Source: Globomyces pollinis-pini (lineage: Eukaryota; Chytridiomycota; Chytridiomycetes; Rhizophydiales; Globomycetaceae). From it: a stretch of 64,000 bases of DNA. The position numbers and the translations under genes are program-made. The notes under the pieces are model-generated. The model ran no database searches. It had not been told where the DNA came from and saw only the letters and a list, made by a program, of their open reading frames with translations. Positions 9,024 to 18,291 of this stretch are shown here, one piece after another. The stretch is from the NCBI GenBank assembly GCA_025399215.1, contig MU621106.1, positions 19,731 through 83,730 of the forward strand, read 5' to 3'. How positions within the stretch are numbered: position 1 is the first letter of the stretch; every line of letters begins with the position of its first letter.

Positions 9024-11274
9024 ATGTCAGAAGAGGATTTAACTCAATCAAAGATTCCAGAAGTAGTTCCATTTAGATTCAGACAGAAATCAAAATCAAT
9101 CAAATCTTCTTCTTCTGTTGATTCTTTAAGAGCAACGGATTTATCAACTATTGACGTGGATTCTTTACCTTCAAAAATACCAGAACATGTTGTTGTAAAT
9201 GAGGTCGTTTCTGCTACTTCGGTAGATAGTTTCTCTTCAAATGGTCCTCCTGGTTTAAGTTCATCAACCATGACCACTGGTTTGGAAGATGATGGTCCAA
9301 AATCAAAATCTGCGAGGTTTGATCATATGAATACAATATTTATATACATTTAGGTTTCTTTCTATCAACCTTGATGTATTATAGTTCAATGTTTAAATCA
9401 TTCCTGGGAAAAGCAACACCAAAAGCAACAGATTTAACCTCATATGTCATGAGATCTTTTGCTACAACGTCAATAGAAAGCAAACCAAAAGAAGAATTAA
9501 ATGTAGAAGAGGAAATAGTGGAGCTAAGTCCTGAAGAAGAACATGAACAATTTTTACTGTAATTATAATTTCTTGATTCATTATAAGTGCTCGTTTGGCT
9601 GAACATTCTCGTCAATCTACACAAATATCATTGATTTCAAATGCACCCACTATCAGTAGTAGTTGGTTCAAAGATCTACAGAGTAGTTTTCAAACTGGTA
9701 GACCGTGTTTTATCATTAAACTTAGCCAAAACATCTTTTATGGGTGACACAGCCTCCAAAGTTGAAGAAGATGAATACGATTGGGACTTTTGGGGGATCG
9801 TTATTAATGATTACGAAAATATCATTAGAGTTCAACCAAGACAATTCCAAAAACATTTACATAAAGGTTTACCACCACCAATTCGTGGAATGATGTGGCA
9901 GTTAATGTCTAATAGTAAAAACGAGCAGTTAGAGGAAGAATATTTGGCTTTGATTCTTCGATCTTCGCGACATGAAAAAATCATTCAACGTGATTTAGCT
10001 AGAACTTTTCCCAAGCATGAGTATTTTAAGGAAGTCAATGGGTAATTTACCTTGAGTTTATGCTAGACCTGGACAAACGGCTCTATTTAACATACTCAAA
10101 GGTAATCAAGGTTTTATTTAATCAATAAGCTTATTCTCTTTATGACAAAGAAATTGGATACTGTCAAGGTCTTCCTTTTGTAGTAGGTCCATTGATATTG
10201 AATGTAAATTGCATTTTTGCTTATATATAGATGCCAGAAGAACAAGCATTTTGTGTCTTAGTTCGATTAATGTTTGATTTCAATTTCAGGGATTTGTATA
10301 CCCCCAAAATGATTGGCCTTCAACTTCGAAATTATCAGTTTGATAAACTTATTGAACGTAATTTAATTCTTTATGTTTATGATAGAGCAATTTCCGGCGG
10401 TTCATCGACATTTAGAAAACCAAGATATAAAATCAACAATGTATGCCTCGCAATGGTAATGTTCGAAACTTTTAAGCATTGATAGGTTTATGACGTTGTT
10501 TGCGTATCGATTTCCTTTAGAGCTAGTTTATCGCATTTTAGATGTTATACTAGCGGAAGGTGCCGAAGCCGTTTTAAGATTTGCCTTAGCACTGGTAACT
10601 ATTTTAAACCACTAGATTGATACTTTAGATTAAACATAATGCAGATATCATAGTCACTTTAGATTTTGAAAAATTATTAGAATATCTAAAAGAAGGTATC
10701 AAAAAATGTGTTTCTGAATGACAAACTAGGTTTATTTGATAAATACTTGAACAACATGAATCAGTTGGTTCAGGATGCAAATAAAATAACGATATCTAAA
10801 CGTAAACTTGATAAATGGTCAGCTGAATACCTCGAACAAATACGAAAGCAATCACCAGATTACATTGAAGCAGAGGCACTTCGAGTGGAAAATAGGAAGA
10901 TGGCCACACATTATAAAATTCTTGAACAGAATTACGAAACCTTAAACAGAGAACATATAGATTTAGTCAATCAATACATCAAAGACAAAGAAATATACGA
11001 TTTACAATTGGAAAGAAACGAAGAATTACAAGAACAAGTGAATGGATTTAAAACGCTTTTAGCAAGTGATCGCAACCATGCAGAAGAACAAGTAGAAGTA
11101 GAAATGGAAAATCTAGCTGCTAGAAATATTCAATTGATGAAGAAAAACGCGGATTTACAGGAAATGGTTCATGAATTAGAATTAAAATTACTTGAAAGTC
11201 GAACTGAATTGGCGCATGGTGTTAATGAACGAGAGGAATTGAAAGATAAATTGAAAACTGCGCTGGCAAAGTAA
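9024..11274 (+). CDS. TBC-domain Rab GTPase-activating protein (GYP5/EVI5 type)
   Basis: Several exons with minimal introns. The N-terminal third is low-complexity and Ser/Glu-rich (S-S-S-S-V-D-S-L). The TBC domain begins near 9770 (D-Y-D-W-D-F-W-G...) and includes the P-I-R-G-M-M-W-Q-L arginine-finger region, the I-G-Y-C-Q-G-L-P glutamine-finger motif near 10160, F-R-D-L-Y-T-P and [12 protein letters not shown] long coiled coil fills the C-terminal 190 residues (10708-11274). This TBC plus coiled-coil layout is that of yeast Gyp5 and animal EVI5, which stimulate Rab GTP hydrolysis in Golgi or recycling traffic. ATG 9024 is the first in frame. Exact exon boundaries in the middle were not all resolved. 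Confidence 0.85.
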
Positions 11275-11421
11275 GATATTTTATTTATGTTTGGAATATA
11301 TTACTGTGCACATCATTTCAATTATTCATTTGTTACTTTATAATAGATTTTAATAGATAAAATATCGTAAACTCAGACTGGACGATTTTGGTTATGTTTA
11401 GAATGAGGTTTATTATGAACT

Positions 11422-12036
11422 CTAACATTTTTTCCATAAGAGACCGAAAGTTTGAGTGACTTTACCATCGATGGAGTCAACAGTGATTTGAGCAGACTTG
11501 GAAAGGTCACCTTCAAGACGGACTTGAGCGTTGACGTTACCACGGGCGACAGCACCACAAGGAGACCAGACAAGAGCAGCCATGGCGATTTTGTCAGTTT
11601 CAGTGTAATCCTTGGATTGTGGTCCAACGAATTTGGATTGGGAAGCAATTTGAGCAGTTTGGCCAGAGAAGTAGTAGTTAGCCTTTTGGATGGCGGTGAC
11701 ACCGGCAGGAACGTTAACGTAACCACGGTAGTCGATTTGAGCGATACTGTAAGAGAATCCTTGTGGATATTTCAAGTCAATGTTGACTTGACAGTTTTTA
11801 CGAGCATCCAAAGCAGTGGTTCCAGCACCAGATGAAGCGACGAATTGATCAAAGATAAGGGTGAAAGTCTTTTGATCTTCTGCCATAGCGATGGAGACAG
11901 TGTTTTGAGGACAACCAGTTCCACCATAGGTGATTCCTTTAACATAGACTTGGGATTCGTCTGGAGTAGCACCATCAACTGGAACAACAGCAGCGGAAGC
12001 GAGGGAAGCAAGAGCGAGAAGAGCGAATGATTGCAT
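11422..12036 (-). CDS. DUF4360-like small secreted protein, highly codon-biased copy
   Basis: Intronless, 204 residues. A signal peptide (M-Q-S-F-A-L-L-A-L-A-S-L-A-S-A) is followed by the DUF4360-like body with G-T-G-C-P, a K-N-C-Q pair, Y-R-G-Y-V-N-V-P, W-S-P-C-G and terminal K-K-C. Codon use is strongly restricted, as in the partial copy at base 1, pointing to high expression. A TATA-like element lies 41 bp upstream of the ATG. It sits convergent to the TBC gene. Function unknown; an abundant wall or secreted structural protein would fit. Confidence 0.88.
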   Translation of the reverse strand: MQSFALLALASLASAAVVPVDGATPDESQVYVKGITYGGTGCPQNTVSIAMAEDQKTFTLIFDQFVASSGAGTTALDARKNCQVNIDLKYPQGFSYSIAQIDYRGYVNVPAGVTAIQKANYYFSGQTAQIASQSKFVGPQSKDYTETDKIAMAALVWSPCGAVARGNVNAQVRLEGDLSKSAQITVDSIDGKVTQTFGLLWKKC

Positions 12037-12076
12037 TTGAATTGATTTGATAGTTTCTGAAGGTGAATTGCATAGA

Positions 12077-12083
12077 ATTTATA
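12077..12083 (-). promoter_or_regulatory. TATA box of the 11422-12036 gene
   Basis: TATAAAT on the minus strand, about 41 bp upstream of ATG 12036. The same spacing recurs at other secreted-protein genes in this window, implying a very short 5' leader. Confidence 0.5.
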
Positions 12084-12520
12084 CAATTACGAGATCCCAG
12101 TTATTCCATATACATCACAATTGCGGGACGGTGCGTATTTGAGAAACCCATAAACTCTGAACCGTGTTTTTTATGGGTTTCAAGAGACCCCAACCGTTTC
12201 AATCAACATAGTTCTGAATAGAACAGGAAGAGCGTTTATCTCATTAGTTTCAAATTAGAATACCTTTTTCTTTATGATATGACAAACAGCTGCGCGTATG
12301 GTTTAGTTTAAAGTTGGAAGGTAAAGTAGACCCTTTAATCGGGACCCTTCCCATATTTTATCCCGTATTCCAATAATGAATCATTTATAATTATTATCAG
12401 ATGCAAGGTACGTTGTCAGGAGTTATTCATTTCCTTTGATGGTTTAGTTTTTGGATTTCCAAAGTGCTAGGGTTGGATGGATTAGGGTTGGAGGATTTTA
12501 CCTAAAAACAAAATAATAAA
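12084..12520. other. Divergent intergenic region
   Basis: Some 440 bases upstream of both the minus-strand DUF4360 gene and the zinc-finger gene. It has several copies of pentamers such as GGGTT, but I can assign no specific element. Confidence 0.4.
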
Positions 12521-12862
12521 ATGGGGAATGTAAGAGAATGAAATTCACAGTAGGGTGCCAAAGCTGCGATGAAGAGAGAAAGAAATGCTGCAAAAGGAGG
12601 AGATGGTGGTGGAAAATCTCAATTAAAAACTGTATTACTTTCATTCCTTAATTTACTTTTAGGTAATAAGAATTAAATTGACGGATTAGAATCAAAGTGC
12701 TATGAATGTACAATGCAATGTTTGCAGACAACCATTTCTATTGACAATTAAACGAAAGGCCTTGGAAGAACATATCAATTCAAAGGTTTGTTTTTCAAAT
12801 TCTTACTTTCTCAGCATTCAGGAAAAGAATTCACTGCTTGCTTCCCAAATTTCAAGGATTAA
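12521..12862 (+). CDS. At2g23090/ZNF706-type small zinc-finger protein
   Basis: Four exons: 12521-12529, 12554-12631, 12690-12785 and 12815-12862, with introns of 24, 58 and 29 nt. The 76-residue product has the family layout: a short Gly/Lys-rich N-terminus, G-G-G-K-S-Q-L-K, then A-M-N-V-Q-C-N-V-C-R-Q-P-F, a His pair in E-E-H-I-N-S-K-H, and A-C-F-P-N-F. The C-x2-C...H-x4-H spacing supports one C2H2 zinc site. Plant and animal relatives (At2g23090, ZNF706) are small nuclear proteins of poorly defined role. The 58-nt second intron contains an internal AG|GT that splits it into two minimal-intron-sized units. Confidence 0.88.
12632..12689 (+). other. Composite intron, two units joined AG|GT
   Basis: Unit 1 is 12632-12662 (31 nt) and unit 2 is 12663-12689 (27 nt). 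Each starts with GT and ends with AG, and they abut directly. Keeping the 31-nt piece as exon shifts the frame and brings an early stop, so all 58 nt must be removed. Confidence 0.6.
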
Positions 12863-13490
12863 TTTAAACTGTTCAACCTTCACCAACAATATATTTTCAG
12901 TATTCTATTTTTTTTTTTTTTGAAGTTGAAGTTGATTGTATTCTAATTTCCTTTCACCAGTATATTCTGTCGGTTTATACAATCACAACAGAGATTCACT
13001 AGAAACTATTGACTCGATAATTGAACAATAAGTCACAAGTTTTGGTTTAGTGAACTAAGTTGGGGATTTATTCTAGATTTGAATTCATGGTAATGGTCAT
13101 TCGCTTGGTCTTCTGGTCTGTTATATTCTAAAATAATCATAATCCGGAGAATAACTAAGCATTATGCAACCAAATCGTATATCCAACCAAAGTGGCAAAG
13201 ATGAAAACCCGAACCACCAAAACATTATGTGGGTTTATCATAGAACTATTTCACCACCATAGTATAAGCATACCGATTACACAATGATAACATGAATGTG
13301 TTGTGCTGAAGTTGAGAAAATTTGACACGTTATTTTGTCAAGAATCGAATTCGAACTGCAAATCGAAGTTACATTTCATTTATGTCCAATCAAGTCACAC
13401 AAAACTACCACTGCGGCACAAACTATTTGGAATAAAGTTGATCCGATCGTATATAAATAGACATTGGCCTAAATTATAATTTACTTTAAA
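12863..13490. other. Intergenic region upstream of a DUF4360 gene
   Basis: AT-rich spacer with a poly-T run near 12908-12920 and a TATA element at its 3' end. No gene seen. Confidence 0.45.
13450..13457 (+). promoter_or_regulatory. TATA box of the 13491-14102 gene
   Basis: TATATAAA lies about 40 bp upstream of ATG 13491. Confidence 0.55.
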
Positions 13491-14102
13491 ATGTTCGCAG
13501 CAAGTTTGTTCCTTGGACTTCCAGTTCTATCTTCCGTTCTACCAATTCAAGCATCAGGACCTAATCCAAATCAAGTTTATGTCGCTGGCATCAGCTACGG
13601 GGGAACTGGTTGCCCTGCCAACACGGTCTCCATTAGCATGGCACAGGACCAACAGTCATTCACCCTCATTTTTGATCAGTTTGTTGCAACGTCTGGTGCT
13701 GGGACGACTGCGAAAGAACACAGAAAGAACTGTCAAGTCAATATCGATATGCGATATCCGCAAGGTTATTCTTACTCTGTCACAACTGTTGACTATCGTG
13801 GCTTTGTTGGAATTCCTGCCGGTCTCAATGCTATTCAACGTACTAATTACTATTTTGCTGGACAAACAGAACAAATAGATTCAAAAAGTATATTTACTGG
13901 ACCATTCAATCAAAACTATTTAATACGCGACACTATTGATGTGAGTCAAAAAGTATGGAGTCCATGTGGGTCAGTGGTTCGAGGAAACGTGAATGCTGAA
14001 GTTCGTCTTCAAGGAGATGTGACGAAAACTGGACAGATTACCGTTGATTCTATAGATGGCAAAGTTCAACAGACCTTTGGTATCTCTTGGAAGACATGCT
14101 AG
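13491..14102 (+). CDS. DUF4360-like small secreted protein
   Basis: Intronless, 203 residues, signal peptide M-F-A-A-S-L-F-L-G-L-P-V-L. The mature part aligns with the 11422 copy along its whole length: S-Y-G-G-T-G-C-P, F-D-Q-F-V-A-T-S-G-A-G-T-T, R-K-N-C-Q-V-N-I, W-S-P-C-G-S-V-V-R-G-N-V-N-A-E-V-R and terminal W-K-T-C. All four family cysteines are present. Codon use is less biased than in the 1 and 11422 copies. It is the nearest complete paralogue of 11422 in the cluster after the partial copy at base 1. Confidence 0.87.
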   Translation: MFAASLFLGLPVLSSVLPIQASGPNPNQVYVAGISYGGTGCPANTVSISMAQDQQSFTLIFDQFVATSGAGTTAKEHRKNCQVNIDMRYPQGYSYSVTTVDYRGFVGIPAGLNAIQRTNYYFAGQTEQIDSKSIFTGPFNQNYLIRDTIDVSQKVWSPCGSVVRGNVNAEVRLQGDVTKTGQITVDSIDGKVQQTFGISWKTC

Positions 14103-14739
14103 TTAACTCTAATAAACACTGTTTTGACTCATATTCCAATTCATATTTGATCGGCAGCAGTATGGCAGATTATGGGTTGTGTCCAGGGTCTATATTTTAT
14201 TCGCGGGTCCCGAATCGGGTCTTGCTAAAAATTGGTACGCACATGATAAACAAATGCGAACCGCAATAACTAAAACTCTGTTTAATTCACTAAAACAAAG
14301 AAAATATGAAGAGATATGCAGATAAAGGATCAACTAAACACCAATTCTTGAAGTGTTTTAGCATTCTCAGTGTTTGAGACCCAAAGTGGATGGACACCCA
14401 TAATAACAAGGGAACCAAATTTGTCAAATACATTTTGGTTTTGATCGCGGCTATTTAATTATGTAAGTGGGTTGCATCCACTATAGATGTTGAAATTTTA
14501 ACAATAATGGAACTAGGTCGGCGATTTTAAGTTCTCAAAGAAACGTACAGCCAATTACATCTATTCAATGAGATCCTTTCATTCGCGCTAATGCTCATGC
14601 TATTCAAACTAAATGATTGGCTAACTTGGTTAACTTGTACAACTAACACTTTGGCAAATTATGGGTCTTAGGGTTCTTCAAATTACACAAACCCTGTATA
14701 TAACAAACTTAACCAAATAATACTCATTAAATAAAAGTT
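14103..14739. other. Intergenic spacer between DUF4360 genes
   Basis: About 640 bases. It contains a short direct repeat CGGGTC near 14203-14221 and a TATA element at 14697. No coding region recognised. Confidence 0.4.
14697..14703 (+). promoter_or_regulatory. TATA box of the 14740-15306 gene
   Basis: TATATAA about 43 bp upstream of ATG 14740. Confidence 0.5.
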
Positions 14740-15306
14740 ATGATTGCTATTTTACCATATCTTCTTGCTTCTGTATTTGCCATTGCACCAAATCCAAACG
14801 ATACTTCCATCGCTGCCATTGTTTCCGGTGGAACTGGATGTCCTTCAGATACCGCCTTTGTCAAATTCGATGCGGATTTGTCTACATTTGACTTGATATT
14901 TGATAATTTTGTTGTTACCTCAGGTAATGGTACCTCACCTGTTGATTATCGTCAAAATTGTCAAGTAAACATTGACATTCGTTACCCACAAAATTACTCT
15001 TATGCTGTGACTGCTGTGAATGCTGATGGATACGCAAATGTTTCTAACGATTTATCTCTAAACATTCAATCAACTGTATACTTTTCAGGATCTGTTCAAC
15101 AAGCTCAGACTGCTGATGTTATTCGTGGCCCTGCAGAGCGACCATTCAGTCTTCGATCCCCAATATTCCGACCTGTTTGGAGTAAATGCAACTCAAACCA
15201 AAGAGTGAATGTTAACACTGCATTACTACTTAGAGGTGAAACTAAAAACTCTGGATTGGCAGTTTTGGATCGTTCAAAAATTAAAATAGAATGGAAAGCT
15301 TGTTAA
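14740..15306 (+). CDS. Divergent DUF4360-like secreted protein
   Basis: Intronless, 188 residues, the shortest family member here. Signal peptide M-I-A-I-L-P-Y-L-L-A-S-V-F-A. It keeps G-G-T-G-C-P, F-D-N-F-V-V-T-S-G-N-G-T, Q-N-C-Q-V-N-I-D-I-R-Y-P, a cysteine in W-S-K-C and a terminal K-A-C. The C-terminal strand region is shorter, and the usual V-D-S-x-D-G-K motif is replaced. Same strand and order as the 13491 gene, consistent with tandem duplication followed by divergence. Confidence 0.82.
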   Translation: MIAILPYLLASVFAIAPNPNDTSIAAIVSGGTGCPSDTAFVKFDADLSTFDLIFDNFVVTSGNGTSPVDYRQNCQVNIDIRYPQNYSYAVTAVNADGYANVSNDLSLNIQSTVYFSGSVQQAQTADVIRGPAERPFSLRSPIFRPVWSKCNSNQRVNVNTALLLRGETKNSGLAVLDRSKIKIEWKAC

Positions 15307-15946
15307 AAACATACAATAAAATACGTTGATTTGTAAACATAAATTTAGCCAATCGTTTTGTGGACTGCAATCCAAGTATTGTGAGTTCTAACATACGCAA
15401 CTTCGCGTAAGATAAATTTGTGATTTGAATTATTTAAATGCATTTTAAATGGGCGAATTTAACGAATAGTAGTGGTGATGGTCATGTAAATGTTAGGGTT
15501 CGAAATTGAGATGGAGTATTAAACGATACAGGATGAGAGCATTCAAAGGCCATTTTTGTCGATACTACCCGACACTGGAAATTAAAGCGTTCATTCTTTT
15601 CTGAAAAGTATGCATTCTTACAGATGAGTCTAATTAACTGAAAATTCTGGACACAAATTCCACCAAACACCCGATTTTAACCTCATTGGCCCTAAGATGG
15701 TGGTTAAATCGACATGGGCGTTTCATTGTCTCTTGTTTTCATTCTTTCTTAACTTGTTGGTGTTCTGTATGTTCCTGATCAACTAGATCTAAAGGTTATT
15801 AGATGTTAAACGTTTAATGTAGGTCCATTCCCATTCTTGTTTGCACTGTTCTAATTTAAATGTAAATGGAAAGTTGGAAAATAAATCTTTAAAACACGAA
15901 TAGATTTTTGTTTGTAAACAATAACTCCATTTACACTTTCACATTG
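15307..15946. other. Intergenic spacer
   Basis: 640 AT-rich bases. An ORF on the minus strand at 15482-15670 has no recognisable features. Nothing else seen. Confidence 0.4.
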
Positions 15947-16858
15947 ATGAAAGTTGAAGACTACAATTTATACGACAGACCCATAAAAGAATCCGAATCT
16001 CTTGGATATTGGCTTGGTCAGTTCGTAGAAGAGGGATTTGTTATAACAAACAAACTCACAATTGGAGAAAGCAACGAATTAACAATTGGAGGTAGTATTC
16101 CCATTAGTGGTTTTGATCAGAGGCTAAAAGATCTGGGAAACTACCTTGAATCGATAATTTCCCGTGAAATTCCAATCGCTAGTAAACTGTTGTCAAATCT
16201 ATTGCGTTACCTGAAGACAACGGATAAAAAAGAACTTCAAAAACAACGAATTTTAAAGATGCTCAAAGATTTAAAACTGGCAATTTGTAAATATCAAGAG
16301 ATAACACCAGGATATATTGACAACGATTTCTTATCATCTATCGGAATTCATAATTCTGCTACGAAGAATGGCAATGATATAATGCTAGATATTGGTATGA
16401 ATAATGTTATCAGTCGTATATGTCTCGATGAATTATCGTCAGTCAGTGTATCAACTGTAGTGTCAACTGGATCTGTGTCCCCACCAATGCCTCCAACAAT
16501 TATGATTTCAGAACCAAGATTAGCAGCTCCACCACCTCCACCACCTCCGCCTCCACCTTCGTTACCGCCTATGCCAATCAGAATTCCCAAAATAGTTGTA
16601 GAACACAATCATAAATCATCAGAACGAACTAAACAATTTCAAACGTTAAGACTACCGTCTAAATTTCTACAAGTACAAGATATAACTGACACACGTTCCA
16701 GATTACACAAAATTCCAAGAACACCATCTGGTGCTCCAGCAAACAAGATTAAAAAATCCATAGAAGACCCCTTAACGAGAGAATTGAACAAAAAGTTCAA
16801 GAGTGCTTTATATATGAATGATAGTGAAGAGGAGAGTGACGATACTGATTTTAATTGA
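15947..16858 (+). CDS. Proline-rich protein, unidentified
   Basis: Single exon of 303 residues from ATG 15947; the frame is open upstream but has no earlier ATG. The N-terminal 130 residues look helical. A run of about ten prolines broken by S-L-P-P-M-P lies near 16530-16575, followed by R-T-P-S-G-A-P-A-N and a C-terminal helix (D-P-L-T-R-E-L-N-K-K-F) with an acidic tail. Poly-proline next to a short basic helix recalls actin/profilin-binding or mitochondrial-fission-regulator proteins, but I cannot place it in a family. Codon use is ordinary. Confidence 0.7.
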   Translation: MKVEDYNLYDRPIKESESLGYWLGQFVEEGFVITNKLTIGESNELTIGGSIPISGFDQRLKDLGNYLESIISREIPIASKLLSNLLRYLKTTDKKELQKQRILKMLKDLKLAICKYQEITPGYIDNDFLSSIGIHNSATKNGNDIMLDIGMNNVISRICLDELSSVSVSTVVSTGSVSPPMPPTIMISEPRLAAPPPPPPPPPPSLPPMPIRIPKIVVEHNHKSSERTKQFQTLRLPSKFLQVQDITDTRSRLHKIPRTPSGAPANKIKKSIEDPLTRELNKKFKSALYMNDSEEESDDTDFN

Positions 16859-17119
16859 GAAGTCATGATTCACAATAAATATTCAAATTAAAGCAAAAGC
16901 AACAGTAGTTTAATGTAACTGAAAAAGAGGCCGATTTGGCTATTTTTATGTTAACTTACTGGTCATTTACTATACATTACCATTGTACTGACTAAACAAT
17001 GAAACACATTATCAAAGATAATGGAAATTCATTTTATTTACTAATGAAGATAAACATTAAGCAATAATGAGATATTAGATATATAACAAACACAAAATTG
17101 TAGGTTAGAAATTTTTTAT
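16859..17119. other. Short intergenic spacer
   Basis: About 260 AT-rich bases with no visible element. Confidence 0.3.
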
Positions 17120-18201
17120 ATGTTGTTTACGCGATTGTTACCTCTGTTTCTCTCTATCTGGTCTATTTATGCAAAGAGTTTACCTTTAACGGCTGAAGAA
17201 GAAGATGCATCTGAAGCAGCTATTTGTAATTGATTATCAACTAAAAATTTTAGTGGAGATTGATTATGCTCCTCAAGATACTCTTGAGCAAATCATCAAA
17301 GACCAACATACTTTAATAGTTTTCTTTGGTGCTTCTTGGTGTCCTAACACCAAACGGTATTTCAATTCATTTTCATTTTATGATAGATTAAATCCAAAAT
17401 ATTTAGAAGTTCAGAAAAGAGTTAAAGCAGAAAAGTTTGAAGAGAAAGGTTTTAAAATGGTCAAGATTGAATGCAAACCAGATCATGGTCGTAAATTATT
17501 TTTGTGATATTAACCTATTTTACTATTAGATTTCTGTACACACAACTATCACATTACTGGTTATCCTACGTTACTTGCATTTTCGAATGGTAGACTCTTG
17601 GGTGAATATCCTTTTGACCATCAAGCTGATCAAATCTATGATTATATCAAGAAATTGGTTGAAACTCATCCAAGGGAAACTGGAGCTGGGGAAACTTGGG
17701 AACATAACCGTCCTTACATTCCAGTCGTTGGAACATTAGGCGATGAAAAGCTCACTGAACATCCAAATGATAAGACGACAGTAGTACATGGTGTACAACA
17801 TGAATTGGACCTGTTGGAAGATGAAAAGAATAAGGCAGAAGAAAAGGAAGTGGAAACTGAAAGTGAAAAGAAATTGTTGGAACAAAAAGAGAAAGTATTG
17901 GAAGGTGAAGAAAAGGATAAAGAAATCAAACCAGAAACTGAAGCTAAAATCAAGGATGTGTTGAGTCACATTAAAGATATTACTGGTTCAGCAAGTTCAT
18001 CAGACAGTACTGTGGCTGCAGACGACGATGTAAGTATTTTAAACGCTAATTGACCAAAAGGAAACAGCATTAAATATCTGGACTTATGTGGGAATTGGAG
18101 GCTTATTCGTTGTGGGATTATTACTCATCTTAGAAAGACGACGGGCATTATATCGCTATCGTAAGCTAATTGCACAAGAGCGTGAAAACCTGGTTGCTTA
18201 A
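17120..18201 (+). CDS. Thioredoxin-fold membrane protein, probably ER
   Basis: Five exons joined by minimal introns. A signal peptide (M-L-F-T-R-L-L-P-L-F-L-S-I-W-S-I-Y-A) is followed by a thioredoxin-like domain with F-F-G-A-S-W-C-P-N-T-K, C-x-P-D-H and H-I-T-G-Y-P-T-L-L-A-F, the cis-proline loop of this fold. Then come a Glu/Lys-rich linker (17800-17960), one transmembrane helix near 18090-18130 and a short basic tail. The layout resembles fungal ER PDI-like membrane proteins. The active site keeps only the first cysteine of the usual C-x-x-C, so classical disulfide exchange is doubtful. One splice boundary near 17485 has two frame-compatible donors. Confidence 0.78.
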
Positions 18202-18291
18202 ATCTCGGTAAATTTTGTTTTTTGGTCAATAAATTTTATATTGAAAACTGATTGATAATGTAACAGGCTGAGATTATAGCATCAGTTTCGT

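Noticed and set aside
12908..12920. Poly-T run as a terminator or processed-gene tail
   Set aside because: Simple homopolymer in an AT-rich spacer with no retroposed gene next to it.
16348..16608. Minus-strand Gly-rich ORF
   Set aside because: Shadow of the poly-proline tract of the 15947 gene.
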